Assembly (NCBI RefSeq): GCF_000143415.4
Contig: NW_003314275.1
Location: 689,980 to 753,979, forward strand
Source: Selaginella moellendorffii
Taxonomy: Eukaryota; Streptophyta; Lycopodiopsida; Selaginellales; Selaginellaceae
Direction of reading: 5' to 3'
DNA: 64,000 nt
Below, piece after piece: positions 1-11,369 of the stretch (its first letter is position 1; the number at the start of each line of letters is the position of its first letter). A program made the position numbers and the translations under genes. The notes below the pieces were generated by a model. That model ran no database searches and was not told the DNA's origin. It was given only the letters and a program-made list of their open reading frames with translations.

Positions 1-162
1 CAATCTACTAGCTCGATCAATTGAAGCACGGTTTTCCCAAGCGCCAAAGCTGTTCTTTCCCCGCTGCCAAGCATTCTTGGATACTCCAGGTATGTTGTAT
101 GCATCCATCGATCGTAATATCCTCTGGAGATTCTCTAACGGAAACTGTGATTAGGTGGCAAG

Positions 163-1239
163 ATGAAGAGACCGCCGATGCGACACAAGGTAGAGCGACC
201 GAAGAAAGTGATCATCGTTGAGGAAGGGATGGGGAGAAGATTTGTGAATCTCAAAGAAGTACCTACTGCTCCTCCGCTTGAGGTTCTTGTCATTCTCCAG
301 ANNNNNNNNNNNNNNNNNNNNNNNNNNNNNNNNNNNNNNNNNNNNNNNNNNNNNNNNNNNNNNNNNNNNNNNNNNNNNNNNNNNNNNNNNNNNNNNNNNN
401 NATTCTTTCAGTTTTGGAGAGACGTACCACCAGCCGGGCACGAGTTTTGGGTGGCTTTGTGCGAGCTGGCTAAGTAAGTTATTGTTTCTTTTCTTCTTTG
501 GTTTTGTTAGTAACTTTTGGCTTTTCCAGGTTTGTAAAGGAATATTTCGCGATGGAAGATTGTGCGATGACCACTGTTAGAGCGCAGGCTCCACTTGTAC
601 GAGGTGGAAGATTGTTTTGTAGTGTTTTTGAGACTAACCTTCACTTTTGCCAGGTTATATGGCAATGCTTCCAAAAGCTCTTGTCTCTCTTATGCAAGAA
701 GCTAGATGCCGGGATAAGGAATTCTGGCCAGATGACTACAAGCTGGTTGACATTGCAAAACGGATGTGTGACAAATATGATGCAATGATCCCCCCTGTAA
801 GTCATTCTGATTTGATTTACTAAATGTCTTTTGTTTTTTTCTTTTGTTGTGTTTGTGCAGGAAATTGCTGTTCAGCCAAAACATGTGGAGGAGGAAGACT
901 TCACAGCAAAAGAGTACCCCTACAGAGCTTGTAAGATACTTCGAGGTTTTCTGGGGGAGAGGACGATCCAGCTACATGTTCCACAACCGGAAACGGCTTT
1001 TTACGACGACAAGTATCATAACTGAATTGGGGTTGGGATCTAAGGCTTGGGTTTTTTTTTATGGAAGGTACCGCACGACTACACCTCTAGAAGATTTCTC
1101 AGGTGTCCGGAATGAAGTACCGGTTGCTCTTAAGCTTGATGACGAGAATCTGGAAGCCTTGGAGGATCTCCTTAGTTATACAATATGGAGTTTCAGGGAG
1201 GGTCTTCCAATTTTGGTTCCACATCTTCACGCACTTTGA
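163..1239 (+). CDS. Multi-exon gene of unknown function, interrupted by an assembly gap
   Basis: A spliced reading frame is supported by consistent GT-AG junctions and phases. The first coding part begins at ATG 163 (MKRPPMRHKVERPKK, basic) and runs into the N gap. After the gap, exons can be placed at 412-473, 530-603, 654-796, 861-1012 and 1068-1239, ending in TGA. The introns are 48-64 nt and every junction keeps frame. A 5' UTR intron at about 91-152 is likely, ending in TTAG just before the start. The product is acidic to neutral, soluble and rich in Trp, Phe and Asp/Glu (for example FWRDVPPAGHEFW and KEFWPDDYKLVDIAKRM). I recognise no domain, signal peptide or membrane segment. The intact frame across five junctions argues for a functional gene, possibly lineage-specific. 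Coding sequence hidden in the gap cannot be assessed. Confidence 0.6.
302..401. other. Assembly gap (100 N)
   Basis: Exactly 100 undetermined bases, the usual placeholder for a gap of unknown size. It falls inside the first gene, between the first coding exon and the exon at 412, so true intron or exon content is missing. Confidence 0.99.
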
Positions 1240-2541
1240 GGTACTGTGGAATTCTAAAAGCTAGAAGTGGAATTCTAAAAGCTCTTTCTCTTTTTTTGAA
1301 GCAATGAAATTGAAGCATTGACCTCGAGGCGTTAGCATCTTGGGAAAACAAGCCGTGGAAAAAAAATCACATTTTAGAAGAGGGGCAGGTTAACTGCGGG
1401 AACGATAGTTCACACCAGTTGGAATTAAGTATCATATATATGGTACGAACATCACTGGCCTCTGGAGGTTTGGATCAATTGTTTCTCTTAGTGGAAGCTA
1501 CTAGTGATGCTAACCGGCCATCTACTGTAAGTGATGGTTTCTTTTGGTTTGCTTCTTTGTTTCTCCAGGCCCTTGCAAGCGTGAGTAATGGTTTCTTTCT
1601 CCATCACTGTTGGAAGCGTGAGATGGTTTATTTCTTTCCTTTTTCCTTGTTTTTCCTTCATCGATGGTTTGCTTCTTTAACATTGTTTCTCCAGGCTCTC
1701 AATTTGGTGTCACTCATTGTTGACAGCCCCAAAGACCAGCGAAACTGTAACGGACCTCTTAATAAGCAGTGCTATCATCCTCCAGGAGGGAGATGGCAGC
1801 GGTGGTGCCATGGATCTCAAATTGTTGTTCTGAGCTTCCTAAAGTTCTAAATAAAAGCTTCCAGCGGGAAGGCTGCTCAAGACCTCAAGCATGAGTTTGA
1901 GGATGAGTATGATTTCCAAATTGGAAACACCACCTTTGGTTGTTCTAAAACTCCCTTTTCAATTGCAAGAAAAAGACTTAGAACTGAAGAATTCGTTTTC
2001 TTTCCTGGTTTTGGGCTCTGTAATCGTTTTTTCAATAGCTGCGATCGATCCATAGGACGACCTCAAGAGAGAGAACTGCCATTACTTAAAAAATATGTCT
2101 TGTATGTAACAGGTTATATGGAAAGGTGGCAAAGATTTGCCTTTTAGCGAACGAAGATCTGCTGAGGTATGTTCTTGTTGCTTTTATTTCCCTCAGACTA
2201 AAGGCCCCTCACTGAAAAAGCAAAAGGTAAAACAAAACGTTGAACCTGATTTCCAAACTTTGTTTATATTAGAACAAATTCTTGAAACACTCTTCTAAAA
2301 AAAAATCATATCACCATTCATCAAACTGTTGGACTGTGCCCTACGTTGGCAGTGCTGCCCTCCAATAGCCGCTGGCACCACAACCAGGTCAACGAGTCAA
2401 ATAAAGTCAATCACCTCAAACCTCAATAGTTTTGTGAGAGAGTTTGAAGTTTGGGGTGAGCTTGGGACATAAAGCATTGATCATAAAGCATGGCTGCAAA
2501 GAAGAAGGTGGTGTGGTGGAGCAAGATTTCCATTTTTGCAT
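1240..2541. other. Intergenic region with decayed exon-like pieces
   Basis: It begins with a short direct duplication (GGAATTCTAAAAGCT twice near 1250-1282). An open frame at 1419-1850 contains several TTTCTCCAG acceptor-like sites in T-rich stretches, so it may be a degenerate multi-exon remnant rather than a protein gene. Around 1876-1945 the sequence resembles parts of URI exon 5 (CAAGCATGAG, then GAGGATGAGTATGAT, then GGAAACACCA) with deletions between the matches. No other gene was recognised. Confidence 0.4.
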
Positions 2542-3015
2542 TCATGCTGCACTGCTAGACCATAAACAGCATATAGATAGATAAGTAGAGAGTTCTTCAG
2601 CTGAGACATCCATCTGTGATCTACCTGGCAGCACCACAAATGAGTTCCGCTTTAGGGGATTCCACACCGCAAACCTCCCGCTGTTTACACCCCTCGAGGC
2701 GGAGAAACAAAGCAGGCCACCGGCATAAGCAACGAGCTCCCAGTCCGGATCTTGCAAAACAGCTGTGCCGCTGCTACTGAAAGGATCGTAGATCTTTAAG
2801 GACGACAAACAGTAGTGTTGGACATGATCTTGTGTGTATTCAAGAACGAGTGGATGCTGCCTCGAAATCTCTAGCCTGGCTTTGGCAAATTCCTCACTGT
2901 CAATCACTGCTCTCCATCTGTGGCACACAGATCTTGCGCGTAGCAGACTTCTTACATGCAAGAACATTAAAATCCTCTCCTCTACATGCTCTGGAAGCAT
3001 ACCAAAAGCTAGCAA
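2542..3015 (-). pseudogene. F-box protein, 3'-truncated
   Basis: The minus-strand frame gives 157 residues starting at a Met near 3015. Residues 7-47 form an F-box (LPEHVEERILMFL, then a second helix ending VCHRWRAVI), which would bind SKP1 in an SCF ubiquitin ligase. It is followed by the start of a plant F-box-associated propeller (GGLLCFSASRG, then VWNPLKRNSFVVLP). Related plant proteins usually have about 350-400 residues, so most of the propeller is missing, and the last residues (CLWSSSAA) look like readthrough into unrelated sequence. The substrate cannot be inferred. The start codon lies about 90 bp from the divergent URI start. It could still encode a short F-box protein, but loss of the substrate-binding part makes a pseudogene more likely. 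Confidence 0.65.
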
Positions 3016-3108
3016 CCCTGAGGCATATTCTAGGCATAATTATAATATTCCCTTCCATAGACAATTTTAGAATATTCTTTTCAATGCTAAACCCTAAATC
3101 CTCGCAAA
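3016..3108. promoter_or_regulatory. Short bidirectional promoter between the F-box gene and URI
   Basis: Only about 93 bp separate the divergent start codons. The stretch is AT-rich and contains AAACCCTAAATCC just upstream of the URI ATG, close to the telo-box motif (AAACCCTAA) common in promoters of plant housekeeping and translation genes. The bidirectional role is inferred from geometry alone. Confidence 0.4.
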
Positions 3109-4559
3109 ATGGGGAGAAAGGGCACCGTGACGCCTCTGGCGGAGCTTCTCCCCGTGGGCGAGCTAGCGCAGGCCAGCGATCGCATCCAGGGCGCCATCCG
3201 CGAGCACGCCGACAAGCTCCAGCAGCTCCAATCTTTCGCCGACGACAACCGCGCCATCCACAAGCTCGTCCAGGAGCTCCCACACAATGTCGCTTACAAT
3301 ATCATGGTGTGTATCTCTTTTCCATCCATTTGACGATCCATCCATCCATCGCAGGTGCCGTTTGGAAAAGCAGCCTTCTTCCCCGGAAAGCTTGTTCATA
3401 CCAATGAAATGCTGGTAAGAAATTCGCATTGCTATTTACACTTCTTTCTCCTTAGTCCAGGTTTTGCTCGGAGAAGGCTACTACGCAGAGCGATCCGCGA
3501 AGCAAACTCTGGAACTCCTAACGAGACGAGCAAAGTTTCTCGACTCCAACATCGAGAGCATCAACTCACAGATCGCTGACCTTCGAGCGGAGGCCACTTT
3601 CGCAAGCACTGCTGCCGAAGAAGCTGCTGTAAGTTTGTTTCTTCCTCTTCTATCTCTCACGCATTCGACAAATCCACAACCGTGGTTAGGCTGGCGTAGT
3701 GGACATCAGAGAAGAATACGATGAAGAAATCGATGGTCCACCCCCCACTGCGGAGCAAAGTCTAGAAACCCAAGGTGTGAAGTTTACATGGATTTTTCCC
3801 GTAAGCGAGTTTACTGATTCATGATTTTGGAAGGGAAAAGGCCGCTGGGATCTGGTGAAGATCTCGAGCATGAGCGCTTGATGGCACGATTTTCGGAATT
3901 GGAAGCCGAAGAAGCGGCAGCAGCGGCTAAAGAATATGAGGATGAGTATGATCAAGATGGTTTTCTAGATGATGACACTCTTGCGAAAATGGAAACACCA
4001 TCTTCTGAACCGGAAGGACCTCCTGCCATCACAAATCCGGGCGATCTCGTAAACGTAAGTTTTTGAGCCTCGATTGTTTTGTTTTCGAACAGCCTCTGAT
4101 AGAACTTCTCCTTTTTTTTGTCCAGTTTGAGATGTGGAAGCAAAAGACTTGGAACAAGACGTCTACGTCTACTCCAGATCGTCCCGAGAAGCGAAATCAC
4201 GACAAGAAAGCGGAAAAGCGCGTCACTTTTGATCTTCCCGAGGCCGATATCGTCGACACGATGCACGAAACCGAAGGGAACAAGGCTATGGATCCACAGA
4301 GCCGACGAAGTTCCCAGCATGAGCCATCAAAGGTAAATTCGTAGAGCTTAAGAAAAAATCTCAAAAAGAAGTTTTTTGTTTCCAGGTATTTGGTTCTGTG
4401 ATCGAACGAACACCAGGAGGTGCTGTTCTTGATACCAAGGTAAGCTTTAACATTTCTCTCAAGCGTCAACTTATACAGCTACGATCAATCCAGGTACCCG
4501 AAAGCTCCTCCATGCCGGCAAGGCCAGTTTCAAGATTCAAGCAAAGACATGGTGGATGA
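3109..4559 (+). CDS. URI1: Unconventional prefoldin RPB5 interactor (URI), eight exons
   Basis: Exons at 3109-3306, 3355-3414, 3461-3628, 3690-3774, 3834-4054, 4126-4332, 4386-4439 and 4494-4559 join in frame to 352 codons plus TGA. All introns are GT-AG and 46-71 nt long. URI is a prefoldin-like scaffold that binds the RNA polymerase subunit RPB5 and the R2TP chaperone complex. Residues 1 to about 140 form the alpha-prefoldin part: an N-terminal coiled coil (ASDRIQGAIREHADKLQQL), the conserved strand region VPFGKAAFFPGKLVHTNEML and LLGEGYYAERSAKQ, then a second coiled coil. A long acidic middle follows (EYDEEIDGPPP; EAEEAAAAAKEYEDEYDQ). The C-terminal peptide PVSRFKQRHGG carries the conserved SRFK signature of URI proteins. 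The gene is complete, with no frameshift. It lies head to head with the F-box gene. The family call is firm; activity in this plant is inferred from the family. Confidence 0.92.
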
Positions 4560-5214
4560 AAATCTCTGCAAAGTAAGAGAGTGTAGTTGTTTTGGATAAC
4601 GCGAAGAGAGAAAATTCCCGTATCTTCGTTTTCCCGATCCTTTCTTGCGCTTTTCCTTCGCTTCTTTCCCCTATTTCCCCCGCAGATTGATCGATATGCG
4701 CGTCGCCGCCATCGGCCGGATGCATTCCAAATCTCCGCGATTAATTCTCTCTCTTCGAGCTCACGCTCTCTAACTGCCCCATAGTGTTATGCTTCTGCAA
4801 GCATCCAAAATCAAGACTATACAACGGGAAACTGTGCAAGCTCCATCATCCATTCTCGCTGGGGCATTCCACATCAAGATTCAAATCAATGATATCCGAG
4901 GCCATAGTCACCACTTAAATCCTTTCAATACAGGACCTTGTTGGAATAGAGCATTATTATCAGACAAGTGATCATCGATGTGAATTGCTGCGACAAGTTC
5001 TTTGGTGACTTGACGTTGATAAAGAATGTCAAATGCTGGAATTGGCGACCACAAGTAGCTTAAATTTCGTCGCGAGCAAAAAATTGTGAGTTTTTTCTCC
5101 TCTCCCTCTCCCTCTCCTCCTCTCCCTTTCCCCCTCCCTCTCTCAGGAATCCTAACCCTCACCACAACTTCCATTTCGCATGTAAAGCCAAGCTTGGCGT
5201 GGGACTTTTCCAAC
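4560..5214. other. Intergenic region downstream of URI with a CT-rich microsatellite
   Basis: No gene is recognised. A pyrimidine tract of CTCCCTCTCC units covers about 5091-5144 and produces a spurious Arg/Gly/Glu-rich frame on the minus strand. The palindrome repeat array begins directly after it. Confidence 0.7.
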
Positions 5215-6640
5215 CCAGACTGAAAGGCTTAGCATGAGGCCTCACGTTAATTTAATAGCTCCTGCACCAAGCCAAAATTTAACGTGCAACTTCACACTAA
5301 GGCCATTATGTTGGACACTTAAGCGTGTGGCCTCACACCAAAGCCAGTCACTTCTCCTGAAACAGATAGTCATGGAAAAGTCTAAGCATGAGGCCTTGTG
5401 CTAAAGTCAGTCACCTTTCCTATTGCCATGAAAAAGTCTAAGCGTGAGGCCTTATGCTAAAGCTAGTCACCTTTTTTATTGCCATGAAAAAGTCTAAGTG
5501 TGAGGCCTTCTGCTAAAGCTAGTCACCTTTACTGAAACAATAGCCAGAAAAAATCTAGCATGAGGCATCGCACTAAAGCCAGTTACCTTTCCTGAAACTA
5601 ATAGCGGGGAAAAATCTAAGCCTAAGGCCTCATGCTAAAGCCAGAATGAAAGTACAAAACAAAAAAATTCCTTAGCATGAGGGCTCGCACCAATGTTTTA
5701 ACTTAAGGCCCTGCACTAAGTCTTTTGGTGAAGCCTTTAGCATGAGGCCTCATGCCAAGAAAAGCCTTCATTGCATCAGCACACCTAAAACCCACCCACA
5801 AAAGTATGGTGTCCGACCTCACGTAAAAAACTTAGGATGAGCAAACATCTAAACATACAACCTTCCACTATTTCCCAGTCTTGCAAGTGTTTGGGGAGTA
5901 ATCTTGTTCGAACATTTACCCCAAAGATGAATTAAGATTACTCACCTAGATACCTAAAGTAATAAGAAACAAATGCATATAAATGAATAGCATGAGGCCT
6001 CATGCCAAGAAAATGATTTTATCCCTCCATAATACCTTAATCCAATTTGCAAATGAATGGTGTCCAACTTCACACAAAAACCTTAGTGTGATCACGCCAA
6101 GAAAAAAAGCCCACCCACCTCCTCTAGCCTAGTTTCTCGACAGAAATCTCCTTTGCATGCATGTTTATTGCACAAGTGAATAAGATTGTCACCAAGAAAC
6201 TGGGAAAAATATCACAAGCAATCCTAAGTGTGAGGCCTTGTGCTAGTAACCTCTATCAACACATTGTGACTAGACTCATGCTTAAGGATTAGTATAAAGC
6301 CTCATGCTAAAGTGCTAAAAGGATTTTGGTTAGTCTAGTTTCTTGATGGTAATCTTGCTTGAACATATGTCCATAGGATGAATAGGCAAGTAAAATTATT
6401 ATCAAGGAATTGGCAAACACACCCCATCCATTCTTAGGTGTGAGGCCTTATGCTAATAACCTCCTATAGAATTGCCTCCACTACCCCTTTTATACACCCC
6501 ATCCATTCTTGAGCCCTCATGCTATTAACCTCCTATAGAATTACTTCCATTACCCCTTTCACTTAGGGTGAGGCCTCACACTAGGATCCATTCTCTCCTA
6601 TTTCAAAAATATTTTAAGTAATTCTAATAAGTTCTTTCAT
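5215..6640 (+). repeat. Tandem and dispersed array of the palindrome AGCATGAGGCCTCATGCT
   Basis: Between about 5225 and 5760 a unit of roughly 55-70 bp repeats about ten times. Each unit has a near-palindromic core related to AGCATGAGGCCTCATGCT, followed by AAAGCCAGTCACC and an A-rich stretch with GAAACAATAGCC. Cores are at about 5229, 5323, 5382, 5437, 5492, 5550, 5617, 5671 and 5738; the copy at about 5989 keeps an almost perfect palindrome. Further single copies are dispersed to about 6570 (6225, 6293, 6436, 6560). No long frame exists. The array is probably part of a transposon that continues beyond the inserted LTR element (a single core recurs near 9786). Confidence 0.75.
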
Positions 6641-8355
6641 GTTTTTAGGCATAACAATCTAAAACACTTTTACATGAGTTCATCAGAGTGAAAAAAGGCT
6701 GCAACTCCACTATAAGTGACTAAATTTTCTATTTTACTTTAGTCACTTAACCACACATTTGACCACTTAACTACACCTTCGACCACTTGGAAGAGTCTCA
6801 CTTACAACCTCTATAAGTCTTATTCCGAACTTGGGGCTTATTAGCCCCGAGAATGACATCCTTGTCACTCAACTTTTGCACTTGGTCCAAGTGCTCCACA
6901 TATCCGATCCCATGACCGACACCCAAAAAAACCATTGATATATCAACCTATTATGCTAAGGCCATTCCCATTCACCTTTATCACACTAGTGATCCAACAC
7001 CATCTACATCACAATCCTATCTCTCAAAGTCGAATGAGTGATCATCCTAAATCCACTCTTTAGCATCCTTAGGATGCCTGCAAACATGGGGAGTATCCTT
7101 CCCCAATATCTCTTTTTTGATCCCCACTAAATCCCTTTTTATCCATGGCCATGTTCACCAATATTGTCACTAGGTCAAGGCTTACAGACTCGACCACTAA
7201 GTCTCATTATCCTCTGGGACTTCTTCACCATGTGACCATATCCTTGGTCACTACACCAAAAGATTGCTCTTTTTCCTTTCCACAGTCTGGGGCTTTGGGA
7301 CAACATTTCAGAACATCATGGCCCTACGCAAGCCTCATGGGTACTTTCCCCACTTTCTGCCTTTGGGTGCTTTATCCATGGGGCTAGAGCAAAGTTCTGT
7401 TGAGCCACGCCAGGTATCCAAGCAAGTAATGCCACCCATGCTTGGATTGGGAGCATCGACCATTCAATCTCCTAAAGGAGCTAGAGCCAGCTTTTGAACA
7501 CTTCACCAAGCTACCTTGCTTGTCTGTTTGTATTCACTTTAACTTTAGACTCTTCAGTGGATATATCATCACCCAACACATGGGCATAGCCTTCTTCGGT
7601 CACACTAGCCTTTCCTAGCCAAATTGGATCCACTAGGGTTCAACCCCCACACTCTCCCTACTATACTTTTGGAACCCTTTGCACCCACCCACCCACCCTT
7701 TCCCCCCCTTAGGGGATGATCGCTTTAGGCTTTCACCCAACAGTCTGTATTAGTATTCAGACTTGGACTTGGACTTGGACTTGGATTTGGACTCAGTTTT
7801 GGACTTGGTCTTGGTCTTGGTCTCGGTCTCAGTCTTGGTCTCGGTCTCAGTCTTGGTCTCGGTCTCAGTCTTGATCTTAGTCTCAGTCTTGGTTCCATTT
7901 CGGATTCCATCCCGGATTCCATCCCGGACTCTATCTTGGATTCCATCCCAGACTTCATCTCGGACTCCATTTCAGGTCCATCTTGGACTCCATCTTCAGT
8001 CCATCTCAGATTCCATCTCGGGTCCATCTTGGGTCCATCTCGGACTCCATCTTGGACTCCATCTCAAACTCCATCTCGGATCCATCTCGGACTCCATCTC
8101 AGACTCTTTCTCGGACTCTTCCACATGTTATGTGTTGGTCCTCTTGTGTCTCTTTTTTATAAACTCACTTATTGTTTGCTTCGTGCTCGTTCCTCGAACA
8201 CCTTTTTAGGAGTTCCACTCTCGCTCTTGACTTTTCGAGTCAGAGTTTTTAATCCAAATGTGTTACACTCATTTAGCTTCCGCCTTAACCACTACTATGT
8301 GGCACCCTTTTGGCTCTTCTTTGGGGCTTAGGGATTTTGTGTCTCACATCCACAC
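6641..8355 (+). mobile_element. Solo or truncated LTR, family 1, copy A
   Basis: The sequence is the reverse complement of the LTR at 14074-15846 over most of its length. Anchors include GACTAAATTTTCTATTTTACTTTAG near 6718, CCCACACTCTCCC near 7650, ACTATACTTTTGGAACCC near 7661-7680, a CCCACCC tract, GGGCTTTCACCC near 7730 and GATTTTGTGTCTCACA near 8332. It contains a TC-rich minisatellite (7752-8108). The left end near 6641 (TGTTTTTAGGCATAACA) resembles the TGTTAGGCAT terminus of the other copy; the right end lacks the last ~45 bp. The orientation assigned follows the PBS of copy B. Frames inside it are low-complexity artefacts. Confidence 0.75.
7752..8108. repeat. Minisatellite array inside LTR copy A
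   Basis: A tandem array whose first half is GGACTT / GGTCTC hexamer-like units and whose second half is 12-bp units of the type GGACTCCATCTC with GGTCCATCTC variants. The same array, in the other orientation, lies in the related LTR at 14344-14760. Confidence 0.85.
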
Positions 8356-10140
8356 TACCACAGAAGTGAACATTGGAGATACAAGATGACGATCTAGTGT
8401 TTGTGGATCTCACCAACCCAAACAGTCCAACAGTCTATGGGATTGTCATCAAAGAAAAGGAGATTCTTGACAAAGACATAAACAAGGAAGGAGGGCCATT
8501 TATACAGAGCTTCAAAAGACATTCATTAGGAATATCATTCAAGACTCAGAGTTTATTCTATCAACTACAATATAGCCTGTAGAGAAAGGAATCCTTACAA
8601 CCTTCACTGCTTACAGAATCCTCATGGACAGATAAGACAGATAACCTTATCAAGGGCATTGTTGTTATGGACAGTCAACAATAGGATTCTAACTGAGAGA
8701 CTTTTTGATCAGAGAGAAACAGAAGAATTGGAGCATCCATTCCATGACCTCTCCAACTACAATCCAAATGATGGACATAAGGTAGATCAGGTTGTTGACG
8801 ATAAACATACCTTAAGCAATACATACTCATTAACATCAACATCCAATGATCAAGAGAGTGAGTGCGATGAAGACAAAAGAGATGATGGCATCCAAGAAAA
8901 AGATAAGGTACAACACAATGATAATGAAGAGAATAATAGTAAGGCAAAAGGTGACAAAATTAGTGATGAAATTCAAGACAAGAGTCCTTCCTCATCATGA
9001 AAAGAAGAAGAAGATGATAATGAACCACCACAAAAGAGGGTTAGATGTGAACTTTGGAGCAAGGTTGCAAGCAATAGTGCAGGGATGAGTCGGGGACAAA
9101 TGCCTCCATACAAAGCAAGAAGAAAAAGTGTCACGCAATAAATAAACCAAGAGACGGTAGAAATGAAGGCTCCAAAGAGAGGAGCGAAAGGGTGAAATAT
9201 GACAGCACAGTTATAACAAGAGGGGTGAAAAAAAAAGATCAATGTCAATTGGACACCCTTGTTGAGGTACAAGCACTACTACTTCAATGATCAAACAATC
9301 TACAAACTTCCAATGTCTCGGTGCATCATTGATGTAGACTACAATTGCTACGTGATTGTACAGGAGAACTCAATGGATCTAGGTGATGCAATCTTAATCA
9401 CTATGGATGAGGATGGTTGGACATTTGTCAAAAGGATAGGCAAGGAAAAAACAAAAAATCCAACAATCAAATTCATCATCATGTCTAGGTAGCACTTGAC
9501 AAAAGCAATGCAAGAGATCTCTTTTGACCTGATATAGATGAAGGAGATGCAGGCAAAATTCTCAATGTAATACTTCTAAATCATGAAGGGATCAACACCA
9601 TAGGATACCATCATTGAGATATCTGATCATGTGAACACAAAGGCAAAGAACCAGCACAAGAGTAGCCTCAATAACAAGCTTATACATAGTCACCACCACT
9701 AGGAGAGACTCAGGAAACTTGCCAAGAAAAAGCACAGACAAAGTGAATCAACCAAATTCGAGGTTAACTTTTTGTCTTTGCCCTTAGTGTGAGGTCACAA
9801 GCTAATATTGTCCACAAAAATATCTTTCTTTATTTAAGATATATAGCCTCCTCATAGTTAAGTGTTATATTAGCTTCAAGGACAAGGACAAAGAAAAGCT
9901 ATTACTCCAGCCAAGTGCAACAAAGTTTCTATTGCATATGCACAATTTGTTAGATCAATACAATATGACATTGGCCCTTTAGATAAGCTCTTGAGATTTT
10001 AACCTTGAATATGCTTTGGGGAGGCTTGGTGTGCTAACAAACTTTTGATATAAAATGCATGATGAAGACATTTGCAATGAGCTTGGTCAAATTATACTAG
10101 AGAAATCTTTCAAAAATGTCAAGCTCAAGATGGAAGAAAT
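8356..10140 (+). other. Transposon-derived region with three unrecognised short frames
   Basis: Three plus-strand frames remain: 8373-8582, 8659-9000 (continuing after a frameshift to about 9141) and 9259-9492. The second is very hydrophilic and acidic (NDQESECDEDKRDD; KDKVQHNDNEEN) and its continuation is basic (RVRC, KARRKS), suggestive of a nuclear or nucleic-acid-binding tail. The third (CIIDVDYNCYVIVQ) has no motif I know. The region also holds one palindrome core near 9786 and ends at the gypsy 5' LTR. It may be the right part of the same element as the palindrome array, split by LTR copy A. The function is unknown. Confidence 0.4.
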
Positions 10141-10373
10141 TGTTAGGCGGCAGCTTTGACCATGTGGTCAACATCAGTCAAAGGGAGGTTCAAGGGTATA
10201 TTAAGGCATGTTAGGGTAAAGGACTTAACCTACCCTAGGGCTCACAGTGGAGCGGCGGCACAATGGAGCTTTTGAGGTAGCTCAGGGGTGGTTGGGTGGT
10301 GAGAAACTTCAAGAGGTGGCGTAACATAGTCTAGGGTGGCTAGATCTCTGTCTTTTTGCACCAGATCATAACA
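10141..10373 (+). repeat. Gypsy 5' LTR
   Basis: It begins TGTTAGGCGG and ends GATCATAACA, directly before the PBS. The same start (TGTTAGG, ATGTGGTCAAC, ATCAAAGGGAGG) and end (TCTAGGGTGGCTA, CTTTTTGCACCAGATCA) recur at 13975-14073. Confidence 0.85.
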
Positions 10374-10374
10374 T

Positions 10375-10386
10375 TGGTATCAGAGA
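10375..10386 (+). other. Primer binding site (initiator Met tRNA type)
   Basis: TGGTATCAGAGA lies two bases after the LTR end and matches most of the TGGTATCAGAGC sequence complementary to the 3' end of plant initiator Met tRNA. Confidence 0.8.
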
Positions 10387-10662
10387 AGTTGGTTGTGATG
10401 ATCGACCAAGTTGAACGCTGGAATCCTATTGTCAATGGTGGTGCCGATGATGGTGCTGACGGAGCTGCGGAGATTTGGACCATTCAAAATGTGGGTCATG
10501 AGCTACAAGCCCTTAATCGAAATCACCAAAAATAATGACTAATCTTCTACTCACGATAAGTTAGATACTAAAAAGTTGCAAAATTTGCAGCGTGAGGATG
10601 ACAAGAACGACCATTCCGGTCGGAGGAAGAGACTTTCAATCATTGCTCGTTAGCTCAACTGT

Positions 10663-11106
10663 GTGTGGAACAAGATGGAGCTCGAGGATACTCGTGAATC
10701 AGCTTTAATGCTGGAGGGCGTGTTCCATGGCGATCTAGTGCGGATTTTATTGGATAATGGGAGTAATGACAACTTTGTTTCGGCAAAGTTTGTTGCGGAG
10801 CATGGCCTGATCACGCGAGGAGTTCTTCCATACACAGTGGAAGGTGCAACTACCTCTGCTCAGCATTTTGATGTTTGTGTCAAGGGGCTGGAAGTGTTGG
10901 TTGGCAAAACCACACTTGTGGAGACTTTTTATCTCACAGATATTCATCGTGTGGATCTTATTCTTGGGATGCCGTGGTTGGTGAAGGTGGATCCGGAGAT
11001 AAAGTGGAGTATTAAGCGTGTCTCGCTGGAGTATGGTGGCATTAAGATGTGTGGTTTGGAGAGGGAGTTCAACCACCAGTTGTTATGCTCTCTGCTACAT
11101 CTTTGA
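10663..11106 (+). pseudogene. Gypsy retropepsin-like protease region
   Basis: The frame contains the aspartic protease motif as LLDNGSNDNFVSAKF near residue 28 (canonical plant gypsy form LIDSGASHNFI; the catalytic Asp is kept but Ser is replaced by Asn) and the second conserved block VDLILGMPWL near residues 105-114. This enzyme processes the Gag-Pol polyprotein. The frame ends before the RT linker, which continues in another frame at about 11130-11366 with EFFDVFPSELPHELPLLQGVEHGI, the typical connection into RT. Confidence 0.75.
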
Positions 11107-11369
11107 AGCGGGCTTGTCGTAATGGAAAAGCACTTTCGAGTTACGTGCTGTTTGTTCATGACTTGGGGGACCAAGGCATATGTGGGGGAGAAGCAGCAGT
11201 ATGGGATGTACTTGAAGAGTTTTTTGATGTTTTTCCATCTGAACTTCCTCATGAGTTGCCTCTATTACAAGGTGTGGAGCATGGGATTACATTGGAGCCG
11301 GGGATACAGCCAATTTACCAGCATCCATTTCGGTTAAGTTATGTGGAGGAGCAAGAAGTTCAATGACAA

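Noticed and set aside
151-441. Minus-strand frame across the N gap
   Set aside because: About a third of it is undetermined bases and the plus strand has a coherent spliced gene.
5215-5765. CRISPR-like array (palindromic repeats with spacers)
   Set aside because: Spacers are similar to each other rather than unique, repeats are diverged, and the setting is plant nuclear DNA.
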